64,000 bases of DNA, from assembly GCA_958510825.1 (NCBI GenBank), contig OY294048.1:11425589-11489588 (forward strand). Reading direction: 5' to 3'. The stretch is from Brachypterus glaber. Lineage: Eukaryota; Arthropoda; Insecta; Coleoptera; Kateretidae. The translations under genes and the position numbers were made by a program. This document shows positions 1 to 9,910 of the stretch, piece by piece (positions within the stretch are counted from its first letter, which is position 1; every line of letters begins with the position of its first letter). The notes beneath the pieces were generated by a model, which saw only the letters and a list, made by a program, of their open reading frames with translations, ran no database searches and was not told where the DNA came from.

Positions 1-637
1 TTATATAGTATCGTATGACCCTAAAAGATTTGCTTAAATTGAATTTGTATATAAGCGGATAATCGCATTAAACTCGAATAATTTTTACACTTCCCTCATA
101 GACAAGAAAACCGTAACTAGAGCTACACCAAATTCATCGAAACGTGTGTTCGATGTACATAACTCCCAAGTATGTTAAGTAATTAGGGTAAAAAGTCCAA
201 ACCAAGTATTTTTATACTTAAAAGTATATAACAAAAGTATCACAAATATTTCATATTGGAATATTTTTTCTCTGTGTGTAGATTGTTTTTTCAGTGTAAG
301 TCTGTTAAAGTTGTCTAAAACTAAAGATTTTAATAAATAAAATAAATTCATTAAATCTTAAATAAATCCAGCGTGTTACTAAGGATTTATAGGGCAAACT
401 TTTCATTTTTTGGGATGGTGTCACATGTAATATAAAAATAAAAAGTAAGACAAACGTGACTTGTTTTGCTTCTGCCCATAAAAACAATATTTTCACATAA
501 ATCTATATCAATAATGGTCGCTCATAAAGGACACAAGCATTTGTTAGAGACCCTTAATATTCTGACACATCTTTTACCACAAAGAAATTAAAAACTCAAA
601 CAGTGGCCAAAAATTAGTTTTTGGATGAAGTATAGTT
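1..637. other. AT-rich sequence, nothing recognised
   Basis: No open frame with protein-like composition, no tRNA-like boxes and no clear inverted or direct repeat. Presumably intronic or intergenic. Confidence 0.5.
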
Positions 638-823
638 ATACCGGGTGAGTTTTATTTATGTCCACCTCCAAAATTAAGATTAATCTTCATTCGATAAAAA
701 CGAAACTTTGGTGATTTATATAATTTTATATTGGCTATAAAATGGCGGATTTATTTTTTTTTTCACTTTCGGTTTCGCCGGAAGTGGCATAATTATGTTT
801 TTTTTAATGGAACACTCTGTAAG
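638..823. mobile_element. short TIR element, TACAGGGTG-tip superfamily (copy 1)
   Basis: It starts ATACCGGGTG and ends GGAACACTCTGTA, which are imperfect inverted tips of the type seen on many elements here. The interior shares the order of motifs, including a CACTTTCGGTTT-like block before the right end, with the element at 41425-41607 (CACTTCCGGTTT). Non-coding and about 186 bp, so a non-autonomous DNA element or MITE is the likely class. Confidence 0.5.
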
Positions 824-1192
824 TTTTTTACATTTTTGAGTTCAGCCGAAATATCTATGTATAAAAAACTGATTTTTTTTTATTGTTTTTTTTTGGTTTT
901 TGTTTTTATCATATAAAAAATGATATACACATAATTTATCTTTTTTTACTTAAATAATTATTTAAGCTTAAGCTTAAAAAAATATAATACTAATATTTAA
1001 AAAAAAATGACCAATGAAAGCGAATTAGAGCCAAAAAAAAAAGGTTTTTTTTTGGCTCTTTGGTCCAATTTTTTAATGCCCTTGTAAAATTTATTTGTAG
1101 AGTATTTTTCCGCTATTTTTCTTATGCCAAATTTATAATTTGTATATTATAACGACTGTCCACGTATGTAGATTTATTATAAATATAAATAA
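824..1192. other. T-rich low-complexity stretch with A/T hairpin
   Basis: Poly-T runs at 860-910. A near-perfect hairpin lies at about 1027-1060, where GAGCC plus an A-run is followed by a T-run plus GGCTC. No gene seen. Confidence 0.5.
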
Positions 1193-1717
1193 TTTTTCTA
1201 TTTTGCGACTATATAAGCTCATAATCACACGCATTTTGCGTGTTCTTATAGGCCCATAAGAGGTCTGTACTTTTTATTCTTTTGCGTTGGCAACAGACCT
1301 GTCCTATCGCTTGACGTTTTCTTTGCAATTGTCAATGTCGCTTTAAAGTTGAATTTTCTACAAAATTTTGTGTTTAGGTTATTTTTACCATGTTAAAAGT
1401 GTGGCTTGGTTAATTGCAGTAAAAAAGAGAAGAGATGACTATAAAATAAATCAAAATATCATTTGTTCTTAGAATTTTAAACATGATGTAAACTGTAATG
1501 CCAATCCAAAACAAAAATCCCAAAATCAGTCATCAATTTAAATGTGTTTTTTAAATTTTAGAGCAAAATAGAAAAAATTGTATAAAGCACTCGTTTCATA
1601 ACACGTTTTTGGCGCACTAGTACTTTAGAAAACTCGCCGCAAGCGGCTCGTTTTCTAAACTTGTACTCGTGCGCTTAAAACGTATGTTATGAAACTAGTA
1701 CTTTAATATACTATTAT
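1193..1717 (+). repeat. dispersed repeat A, copy 1 (3' hairpin element)
   Basis: A 525-bp unit starting TTTTTCTATTTTGCGAC and ending in a long hairpin followed by AATATACTATTAT. It matches 54735-55264 over its full length and 63906-64000 (minus strand) at its hairpin end. The first 100 bp recur on the minus strand at 21369-21470. No ORF. In the 54.7-kb copy it interrupts a foldback (FB-M), which shows it is a mobile unit. The class is unknown: I see no TIRs in the usual sense, because one end is a hairpin and the other is plain. Confidence 0.65.
1590..1700. repeat. hairpin with CGAGCC/GGCGAG-type apex
   Basis: Stem arms GTTTCATAACA..CG and CG..TGTTATGAAAC enclose inner arms TTTAGAAAACTCG and CGTTTTCTAAA. 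The apex at 1632-1650 reads ACTCGCCGCAAGCGGCTCG. It is the terminal hairpin of repeat A. Further copies are at 55128-55242 and at the window end. Confidence 0.7.
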
Positions 1718-2164
1718 ATAATATCCAAGACTTTCAATATTGATTTTCTTTAGTATCTACTTTTACCAACATTGAAAAAGAAAATAGCATATTATGATCC
1801 AAGGACGAGAAATAAATTATTTTTCGTCCTTATTCCCTTATTTCAAATAATTTTTCTTGGTCGTATGTGAGGGCGTGAGCCGAGATTCATAACCGCGTAA
1901 GACCGAGATATATTTATCGTCCGCGTATCATACGCAATTTTTTATTCGCTTGTAAACATATTTATATATGACAAAAAAAGGTAAAAATAATAGGTAAAAT
2001 TAGTTTTAATTTGGTTTTGTCTAGTTACAAATTTTCTATAAGGTACCGCAAAAGTACTTTGGCGTGCTACAGCCCGCCAAAGTAAAACACAAGACAAACT
2101 CTTAAGAAAAGTGTGACTTTTAACTTAAGATTTCTAACCAAAAAATGTCACTTTGGAATACAAG
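1718..2164. other. unassigned sequence with small hairpins
   Basis: A perfect short hairpin (AAGGACGAGAAATAA and its complement) lies at about 1801-1833. A second block at 1865-1900 carries GAGGGCGTGAGCCGAG, reminiscent of the hairpin apex motif. No coding potential seen. Confidence 0.4.
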
Positions 2165-2995
2165 TGAATAAATAGTATATTCTATAACTAGTATGAAATA
2201 GACAATATTCCGCGAGAGCGGAAAGTTTGTCATACGAGCCGGCAGGCGAGTATGACGGTCCCGTGTGAGCGGAATAACTATTCCATACGTGTTGTAGACT
2301 ATACTTTTTCTTCTACTGCAAATATGAAACACTGTACAAGCTTAAAAACAATGTTTTTTGTGACTAGAAATTGTAAATGCAACAAAACACATATTTTTAA
2401 ATAAAGCAGTTAATGTTATTTAATAGTTTTAACAAATCAGTAGTTAAAAAAGATTTTTATTTAATTTTAGCACATATTTACAAATTTTAATGCAAAAATT
2501 AAAGGTTATGTCAGATTGTTGTGACATATATAATGTTTAAATATTTAAAAATAGATGAAGCAGTTTTAATTTTTTGAACTAAATTGATAAAAAACTGGTC
2601 AAATATTAAGAAAAACTAATTAACTTTATGTAATTTTAACGCAAAACTGCATTAAATTATTCAATATTTCATGGTAAAATATATATATTTTTTTGCTAAT
2701 TTTGATACAGTTTTCTTTACTTTTATAAACAAGAGATGGCACTACATGTGCTCATTCTAACACTTGATACGGAATATTCATACCATATCTAGCTAGAATG
2801 GATTCATTCTGTGTTTGAAAAGTGTGTATTTGCTTACATTCTAAAACAGTCGTAGAAAAATATAATTCTGTGTCAAATAGTGTCTTATCTCTTGAAATGT
2901 CAGAATATGAAGGATCTATAGTATTTGTAGTATCTAAAAAGATATACGACATAAAGAAGGCCCAAAAGATTTAAAATACAAAGCTTGTTTTCAGT
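2165..2995. repeat. dispersed repeat B, copy 1 (SINE-free)
   Basis: About 830 bp colinear with 48663-49650. The left end is a hairpin (2170-2310) starting AATAGTATATTCTATAAC, with apex CGAGCCGGCAGGCGAGT at 2235-2251. The right part contains GCACTACATGTGCTCATTC. The copy at 49 kb is interrupted by a SINE at the position corresponding to about 2803 here. Open frames inside (for example 2120-2332 minus) are not conserved and are not called. Confidence 0.7.
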
Positions 2996-3261
2996 CATAA
3001 ATAGGACAATACCGTATGCTGTTTACTATTCCTCAAGATTCACAATACATGTATTTTAGTACTTTATTTCATCCAACACCCCATTATTGGCAATAATAAA
3101 AACCCAGGCACAGTGCGCTTCAAGGGTGGATAGGTTTCATGAAAATGTCAACCAAAACGGGTTGTACTACCTTTTTTGTGAGGTTTTCAACATTTGAAAA
3201 CTTTTTCGTTTGAAATCCTACCTGATCATTTTGCCGAGAAAACAGCAATTTACAATTTCTC

Positions 3262-3600
3262 TTATTACACTGCTCTACAGAAAAATATTTTTTTTATTTT
3301 CCGGGGACCTTTTAGTTGCTTCTGGCTGTATTTGATGTGCTGATAACGAAATCTTTTTCCTTTTTTCTCTATCACCTCGTTTTTTTGAGATATAAAGCAC
3401 AGTGGTTTTTTTGCCTATAGTTGCAACTAGTTACTAACTACAACTAATTGTAGTAAACTAAATAATTAACGCTCAATTAATTTCTTTTTGCAGTAAATTG
3501 GTTCTCTATTAATGGGGCTCTAAGCCAAAAAAAGCGGATTTAAAACATCTTTATTTATTTATAAAAAAAGTTTTAGATTTAATTTAGTGACATAGATTTT
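3262..3600. mobile_element. FB-B foldback, left arm (copy 1)
   Basis: It starts TTACACTGCTCTACAG and contains GTTGCTTCTGGCTGTATTTG, then a poly-T block, then AGCCAAAAAAAGCGGATTT. The same arm occurs at 25185-25400 and 35538-35712, and inverted at 25600-25862 and 39989-40322. A degraded opposite arm lies at 5040-5200, so FB-A (3631-4812) sits inside this element. Confidence 0.6.
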
Positions 3601-3630
3601 ACCGAGGGTTATCGAAAAAAAAATGTATAT

Positions 3631-4812
3631 ATACACGGTGTATTTGAAATAGCGTAGGAAATTTTAACAGGTGATTCTACATAATAAAATATGACAAAAA
3701 GTTCCTATAAACATATGTCTAAAAATGTGTCATAAGGGAGCTACGCCCCTTTGAAAGTGGCTAATAAAATCGGTTTTTATTTAATAACTCAGGAACCCTT
3801 TTCTGATATATCAACGAGGTTTTGCACGTCAACTAATCCTTCCAAGGCCCGTTTTTGTGTGTTATTTTCATGTATTTATTTCAACCAGGGGTGTGCGAAA
3901 CGGGGGGTCTTATCAGTTTTTTGTCCCAAACTTTTTTCTGTTTAACTTTTTTGCAATTTTATTTTTGTAATATGATTGCCTAGATCAAAATATATAAAAA
4001 AGGTACTTTTGTTGTAATACTGTAGGATTAACCGTTTACGAGAAAAAATCATTTGAAGGTGAAATTCCACGGTTCGAGGACGAAAAATTAAATACTAAAA
4101 TGTTGAAAACCAAAATTTTAATGATGCAGGGCGAATGTACATTAAAAACTAAGAAAAAAAACTCATATACAGGTACTTCCAAACATGAATCCTAATGGAG
4201 CTATGGTCTCCTAAATATGCACCATTGTTAAAGGGCCATGGTAGCTTTAAAAGCGTTTTTTCGACCTACATGTATGGAAACTTTTTTTCTTAGTTTTTGA
4301 TGTAGAATAACATTGCATCATTAAAATTTTGGTTTTCGACATTTTAGTGTTTAATTTTTCGTCATCGAACCGTGGAATTTCACCTTCAAATGAATTTTTC
4401 TCGAAAACGGTTAATCCTACAGTATTACAACAAGAGTACCTTTTTTATGTATTTTGACCTGGGCAATCATATTAGAAAAATAAAATTGCAAAAAAGTTAC
4501 ACAGAAAAAAGTTTGGGACAAAAAACTGATAAGGCCCCCCCGTTTCGCACACCCCTGGTATAAATAAGTACGTGAAAATGACATACAAAGATGGGCCTTA
4601 TTAGGATTATTTCACGTGCAAATCCTCGTTAACATATCTCAAAGGGTTCCTGAGTTATTAAATAAAAACCGATTTTTTTAGCCAATTTCAAAGGAGCGTA
4701 GCTCCCTAATGACGCATTTTTAGACATACGTTTATAGGAACTTTTTGTCATATTTTATCATGTAGAATCACCTGTTAAAATTTCCTACCCTATTTCAAAT
4801 ACACCCTGTATA
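3631..4812 (-). mobile_element. FB-A foldback element, copy 1
   Basis: A long palindrome. The left arm (3631 to about 4115) is the inverted complement of the right arm (about 4318-4812), with a central loop of about 200 bp. The tips read ACACGGTGTATTTGAAATAG and CTATTTCAAATACACCCTGT. Full-length relatives are at 32470-33642 and 58066-59251, and the loop here is in the opposite orientation to those two. Small ORFs that recur in all copies come from the arms and are not taken as genes. A transcript through it would fold into a hairpin of nearly 500 bp. Confidence 0.85.
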
Positions 4813-5039
4813 TAAGTATTTTATTTATTTTTAGAAGATCAATACTTACAATCAATTAAATTTATTAAAAAAAAAAACGGAAAATTAAAAAAAAAAAACC
4901 TTTTCTCCTAGCTTTAAAACGTTAAAATAACAATAAATAAATATTAAATAATTTTAAATATTGTTGTTCTGTTTTAATCAACTCCCCGTAAAATCTTCGT
5001 TACTGGATTCAATATAAAACTTTTTTATTTTTACAAACC

Positions 5040-5200
5040 TCACATGTGTGTTGCTTACAAAAATCGGAGCCATATCTTTAGTATTTATATAAAATTTTCA
5101 TGAAAATATGTATGATGAATTTGGAAGTCTATAAAAAAACAAACGATAAAGATATTTTAAATCCGATTTTTGTGGCAATATTATAAAACTTAACTTCTGA
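5040..5200. mobile_element. FB-B foldback, degraded right arm
   Basis: TTTCATGAAAATATGTATGA followed by AAACAAACGATAAAGATATTTTAAATCCG is the inverted counterpart of 3530-3580, and resembles 40030-40130. Confidence 0.45.
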
Positions 5201-5976
5201 AATAATGCTCCTTAAAATGCTACGAAAACAATTATTTAAAAAAAAAATATTTTCTTTAAGGAAAAAACTTTAAAGCATCGAATTGAATTTTTATGTGTGT
5301 ATGTTCCGGAAAATCTATCCTGTTTAAACTTCCAATACATCTGCCAAAACCAACAGGAATATGTATACCTTTTTCAATATTTATTATATAGAATTTCTAA
5401 CTAAAATCGTCGAGATCCTACGCATTTAAAAGGCTTTGACCGTTGCGATATAAACCGTAAATTCAAAACCCTTTTACATTTCAATGGTCAGTGCCCTACT
5501 GACAACAGCCAAACGTCCTGTACCCAAAAAAAATCCTAGAAGAATTTTACCCGGAACGTTTTGAAATACATCTAAAGTATAATTAATTTTTGCATGTTTT
5601 TATTTCATATTCCTAAAATAAATATGTGCGAACTAATAGTGATCCCTGTTCAATGGTTTTGAGTAGGAAATTTTCACAGTGGGAAGTTTCCCCGTTGTCT
5701 CATAAAATCCACTGTTTTATTAGGGAATTTTTTTATGAAATTCACATTTGGCAATATTCACAAAAAAACACTTTGGATTCCCATAGGAACATTTTCTATA
5801 CTTTCCACAGTGGGAACTTACCGTTTTTTGTAAATTTCTTAAGAAATTGACATTTCGAAATTTTTCATAGAAAAATATCCTTCTTTATTATAATTTTCCA
5901 AGCGGTTCCAATATAAAAAAACCACGCAAGAATTGCTTCTCACCGACATTTGTAAAAAAACAAATATATAAGTTCT
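5201..5976. other. unassigned AT-rich sequence
   Basis: Only a weak direct repeat of CACAGTGGGAA (about 5676 and 5811) is visible. No coding signal. Confidence 0.4.
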
Positions 5977-6680
5977 ATACAGGGTATTTTTTTTTAAATG
6001 GTGCACCCCCCGTAACTTTTGAACAGGATGATATATAATCTTTAAATTTGGAATATGCATATCACACAAAAAAAACTATCATTTGTCATATTTTTCAATT
6101 TTTTATTCAGTAAGGCGCCGCCAGGGGGTAGTGGGGACAATTTTTTAAATTACACCCTAGGTCTTGTGATACTTTATTTTAAAGAGGTTACAATTCTCTA
6201 TTGTATCTATTTATTTTTTAATATTATTTTTGAAGATTTTTTTTTCTTCGAAATTGATGAAATTTTCAATAATAAATTTTGGAAATTTTGTGCAAAAAGG
6301 TCAAAATAGTTAATACATTATCATGTTAAGACTAATTATTTATCATTTTCATGTAAAATTTTCAATATTTATGCACAAAATATTAAAAATTTTAATAATT
6401 TTAAAGAAAAAAAATCTTCAAAAAATATTAAAAAATAAAAAGTTACACAGTTAAATAGAGAATTTTAAGATCTTTAAAATGACTTATCACGAGACCTAGG
6501 GTGTCTTTTAAAAAACTGCCTCCATTGCCCCCCTGACGCCGCCTTACCGAATAAAAAATTGGAAAATATGGCAAGTGATAGTTTTTATTGTGTGATATAA
6601 ATATTTAAAATTTAAAGCTTTTTTTTGTTTTCTGTTTTAAAGTTACGGGGGTGTATCCTTTAAAAGAATAACCCTGTATA
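5977..6680. mobile_element. FB-C foldback element
   Basis: About 700-bp palindrome. The tips are TATACAGGGTAT and AATAACCCTGTATA. The arms share GTAACTTTTGAACAGG-like, GGCGCCGCCAGGGGG-like and ACACCCTAGGTCTTGTGAT-like blocks in inverted order. The loop is AT-rich. A right-end remnant of a relative lies at 20061-20100. Confidence 0.75.
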
Positions 6681-6990
6681 AAGTAAATAATTACCCGCCA
6701 ACCACGCTGGAGTTTGGAAAATTCAAAGTAAATATGTATTTTATCTCGTTCTAATTATGTAATAATTAAAATAATTCTTGGTTTATAGAACTGCGTTTAA
6801 ATTATAGATAAAGACAAAATGCCAATTCAATAAATGGTGAAACGTTCCAAGAATTATTTTAATTCAAAGTAAAGTTTGTAAAAGTGGCAGAGTTCGGAAA
6901 CTGGCAGTATAGTTGGGAAAATTGAGTGGAATAGTTGGGAAATTTTGTATCTTGGTCAGTAAACTTATTAGTTGGGAATATTAAAGTGGT
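6681..6990. other. unassigned, irregular AGTTGGGAA repeats
   Basis: Several AGTT(G/C)GGAAA words between 6890 and 6985, and an inverted pair AATTAAAATAATTCTTGG / CCAAGAATTATTTTAATT (6763-6865). Nothing coding. Confidence 0.4.
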
Positions 6991-7241
6991 ACATTACATT
7001 ACATGTTTGTTTAACATAATTAAGCATCCCCGAAGTTAAGGACTTGTGTGGGCTAATAGTAGAGGGAACCACCGGCTTTAGCTAACTTTCAAACCAGCTT
7101 ATAGGGAGTGTCTGTTTCACTTTTCGCCTTCGCCAAATTTCAATTATTAATTAACCGAAAAAGGCGTGAGTGAGAATAGAACTCACGCTAGCCGGCGTGT
7201 CAAGAATTTAAGTTTGACGCCTTAACCCGCTTAGATCTCCC
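6991..7241 (-). mobile_element. tRNA-Leu-like SINE
   Basis: Read on the minus strand from 7241, the head is tRNA-like. There is an A-box-like block at 7220-7233 (TAAGCGGGTTAAGG), CTTAAATTCTTG as an anticodon arm, a long variable arm, and a B box at 7172-7184 (GAGTTCTATTCTC). The variable arm and the GGTTAAGGCG block point to a tRNA-Leu ancestor. The body (CCGGTGGTTCCCTCTACTA, CACACAAGTCC) and the tail ACATGTAATGTAATGTA match the SINE at 49316-49597. It would be mobilised by a LINE in trans. Confidence 0.8.
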
Positions 7242-8157
7242 ATTATAGTTCGGAATATTGCAGGAGGTGAGGACCTATTTTTACTCATCCAAATGTTTCG
7301 TTGGGGGTAAAGTTTTTTTTCAGAGGTGAGGACTTTTTTTTAGCCATCAAAATTTTTTAGGTTAAAACAATACAATTATTTTTGTTAAAAATGGTGTGTA
7401 TTATTGAGAAAATTTGGAAAATGGGTATAAGTATGTAAAGCTTACAAGTTTTAAAGGAAACGTTCGATTTAGAAACGTATCTATTATTAAAATCAAATAA
7501 ATAAGTAAACTGAAAAGATTCTATCCTACTATTTTATGTTTTTCGGAAATCATCAGCACTGTGTTTCCTGTCTGTTTTTAATATTTAAATAAAACGCTGG
7601 ATAGATAGGCAACGACTAAGGAAAAATTGAAAAAATCCCTTAAGGAATCCTCTAAAAACCGTAAGTAGCCATAAAGTTCCATTTTGGAATGTCAAGCAGT
7701 ATGGTGTGTGGACTGATCAGATGAATGGGTACAAAAAACTTGACCAATTACAAAAAATCTAAGACTTATAAATACTTACATCAACTTTTCTCCTTAAAAG
7801 TAAATCGCTCGAAAGTATACGTTTAAACTGGCATCTTTTAAACCTATTTTGACCACTGTGTTCTGTGCCAGCATATAAGTCAAGCCTAGGGACTCAAGAA
7901 ACATTGATACAGGTGTTGGTTACGTCAGGGGAATAATAAACAAATACTTTTGTCCCAGCTCGTTTCCTTTTCGCTAGGTAATTTCTACTGGAACATCTAT
8001 TTTTTTTTAAATGACTATATAAATCATACCTACTTTAGTTTATCTGACTTAAATAAAAATAATAATAATATAAAACATAATTATTACATTTTTTTTTTTG
8101 AGACTTTAAATCTTTAAAAAATATATCCAGTGGCAAGGTTTGAAGATTAATATGTAC
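7242..8157. other. unassigned sequence
   Basis: A short direct repeat GAGGTGAGGAC occurs at about 7264 and 7323. No genes or larger repeats recognised. Confidence 0.4.
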
Positions 8158-8334
8158 ACATATTATATTATATTATATTATACTATACTGTACTATACTA
8201 TACCGCCCTAGTACGCTAAAACAGTAACTCCATTTGTGGCATAGCAGCGTTTTCAAAATATTACATCATAGTTGGCGTCAAAATGTCTTTCTAGTAGGGC
8301 AGTATACTATACTATACTATACTATACTATACCA
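8158..8334. repeat. (TATAC)n microsatellite split by a ~100-bp insert
   Basis: TATTA/ACTAT pentamer runs occupy 8158-8203 and 8303-8332 in the same orientation. Between them a unique stretch begins CGCCCTAGTA and ends TAGTAGGGCAG, which are short inverted ends. This looks like a small element inserted in a microsatellite, but the insert is too short to classify. Confidence 0.55.
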
Positions 8335-8425
8335 TAAGTTATTGGACATCGAAGACTTAGCACGACACGTAAGTTACGTTTTTCTGTTTCTTAGAATATT
8401 TCTGAGATATAATTATTGTTTTAGC

Positions 8426-8575
8426 ACCATTCCTACACCATTAATATGGAATTACATTAACCATTCCTACACCATTAATATGGAATTACATTAACCATTC
8501 CTACACCATTAATATGGAATTACATTAACCATTCCTACACCATTAATGTGGAATTACGTTAATCATTCCTATACT
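8426..8575. repeat. 34-bp minisatellite, ~4.4 copies
   Basis: Tandem units beginning ACCATTCCTACACCATTAAT. The first three are identical, and the fourth and the partial fifth carry substitutions. Each unit contains the near-palindrome CCATTAATATGG. Confidence 0.9.
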
Positions 8576-9650
8576 GTTGGCTTAAACATAATTTAAGTTG
8601 AAGTTTATTTTGGTATATTTGATGTACGAGTTCTCCGTATGGAGTGATGTTCTGTTGGAACATGGTTCTGTAATTTTCGGCATAGATAAATTCTATTTAA
8701 CCGTCTAGCAGACAATTTTATATTGGACATAATTTTCAAAAGTATATTTTATCCCGGACGACATTTTCAATAGTACATTTTATCCTGGAAGATGATTTTT
8801 CCAAAGTAGATGGGACAGCCTATTTTTTTCTTCTTTTATTTGAGTAATGAATTCATCAGCATAGGGGAGACTTGTACAGATGGAGACGATGGAATTCATA
8901 CCTCATGGATTTTGCAGAAACCAGCTAAGTACTCTTTCTGAAAACTTTTGAAAGCAATATTTCATATTTTAAATTCTTTTATTTCAATATTCTTATAACT
9001 GTAAACTTTATCAGATCTGATATAGTATTGTTTAATACTATATGCCCTTCTGGCTTTTTGTTCAATCTTAGGTATTTATTTTTTTTTTAAACATTTAATC
9101 TCATTTATTAATTATTAAATATCATACTTTTAATTAAATGATTTCTAATTTAAGCATGACTTTTATACACTGCAAGAAATGATTGCTCTTTACATACATT
9201 TCTTGGTGCTTGCTGAACTTCATGTTTTCTTTATACATTTAAGTCGAATGATTTCTGAATTTAGTAATTTTTATTAAGATTTCTATCATTATATCTTAAT
9301 ATAACTACACTTATTTTTATATATATTAATACATTACTTGATGTGCTTTCATTAAGTTTATTTATAATAAATTTCTTAAATGAATTATTTTATTTTATTT
9401 AAGAGTTATATTTTCTCAAACTGAAAAGCTTAAGTATTTACACTAGGTTGTTACTTACCTAAAGGAGTAAAAGCTAAAGTAACTGGCGCCCCTAACAACA
9501 TTAATCAATTCTTTCTATTTTGCCCTTGCCCATACCCATTGCTCCGCTGTCAAAACTAGCCGTTGGAAGTGAACGTATTAATTACGGTACACTAATATTG
9601 ATTAAGTTATTTAAATTTATCATACGAATTTGTTACAGTAGTAGATACTG
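8576..9650. other. unassigned AT-rich sequence
   Basis: No coding signal. A slightly GC-richer block at 9480-9560 contains AACTGGCGCCCC, which resembles a retroviral-type primer-binding site. No LTR ends are visible, so no LTR element is called. Confidence 0.4.
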
Positions 9651-9699
9651 AAAGTTTTTGCGTATTGGAATCTTACAAAAATTAAGTGAACTTTTTGGT

Positions 9700-9910
9700 T
9701 GTTACAGTTACCAGAACTATAACAACGTTAAGCATTACTGTAACAACCACGGTGAATGTTTACTTAACTTTGTTGGGGTTCCATGTACTTATGCAGAAAC
9801 GTTCAGTATGTACTAAGGTGACGAATTCTCAGCGTAGGAATTTAAAAGTTAGCTTTGCAGACTGGTGTATTTTAAAGAAATGTTAGCTTTGTAGACTGGT
9901 GTATTTTCGG
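9700..9910. repeat. inverted repeat and short tandem duplication
   Basis: GGTTGTTACAGT at 9704 is inverted as ACTGTAACAACC ending at about 9752. GTTAGCTTTG(C/T)AGACTGG is duplicated at 9848 and 9882 (34-bp period). Confidence 0.5.

Noticed and set aside
4372..4563. Recurrent small ORF (FSRKRLILQYYNKSTFF type) also at 33093, 58304 and 58827
   Set aside because: It is a reading of the FB-A inverted arms. Frames break differently in each copy and the opposite arm gives the reverse reading, so repetition of the DNA explains it rather than protein conservation.
9480..9500. AACTGGCGCCCC as a primer-binding site of an LTR retrotransposon
   Set aside because: No TG..CA long terminal repeats, polypurine tract or gag/pol sequence nearby.
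9650..9805. Possible EGF-like fragment (CNNHGEC with four cysteines) on the plus strand
   Set aside because: Lacks the Cys-x-Cys and the final Cys of an EGF domain, has a stop soon after, and shows no convincing splice sites. Probably chance.
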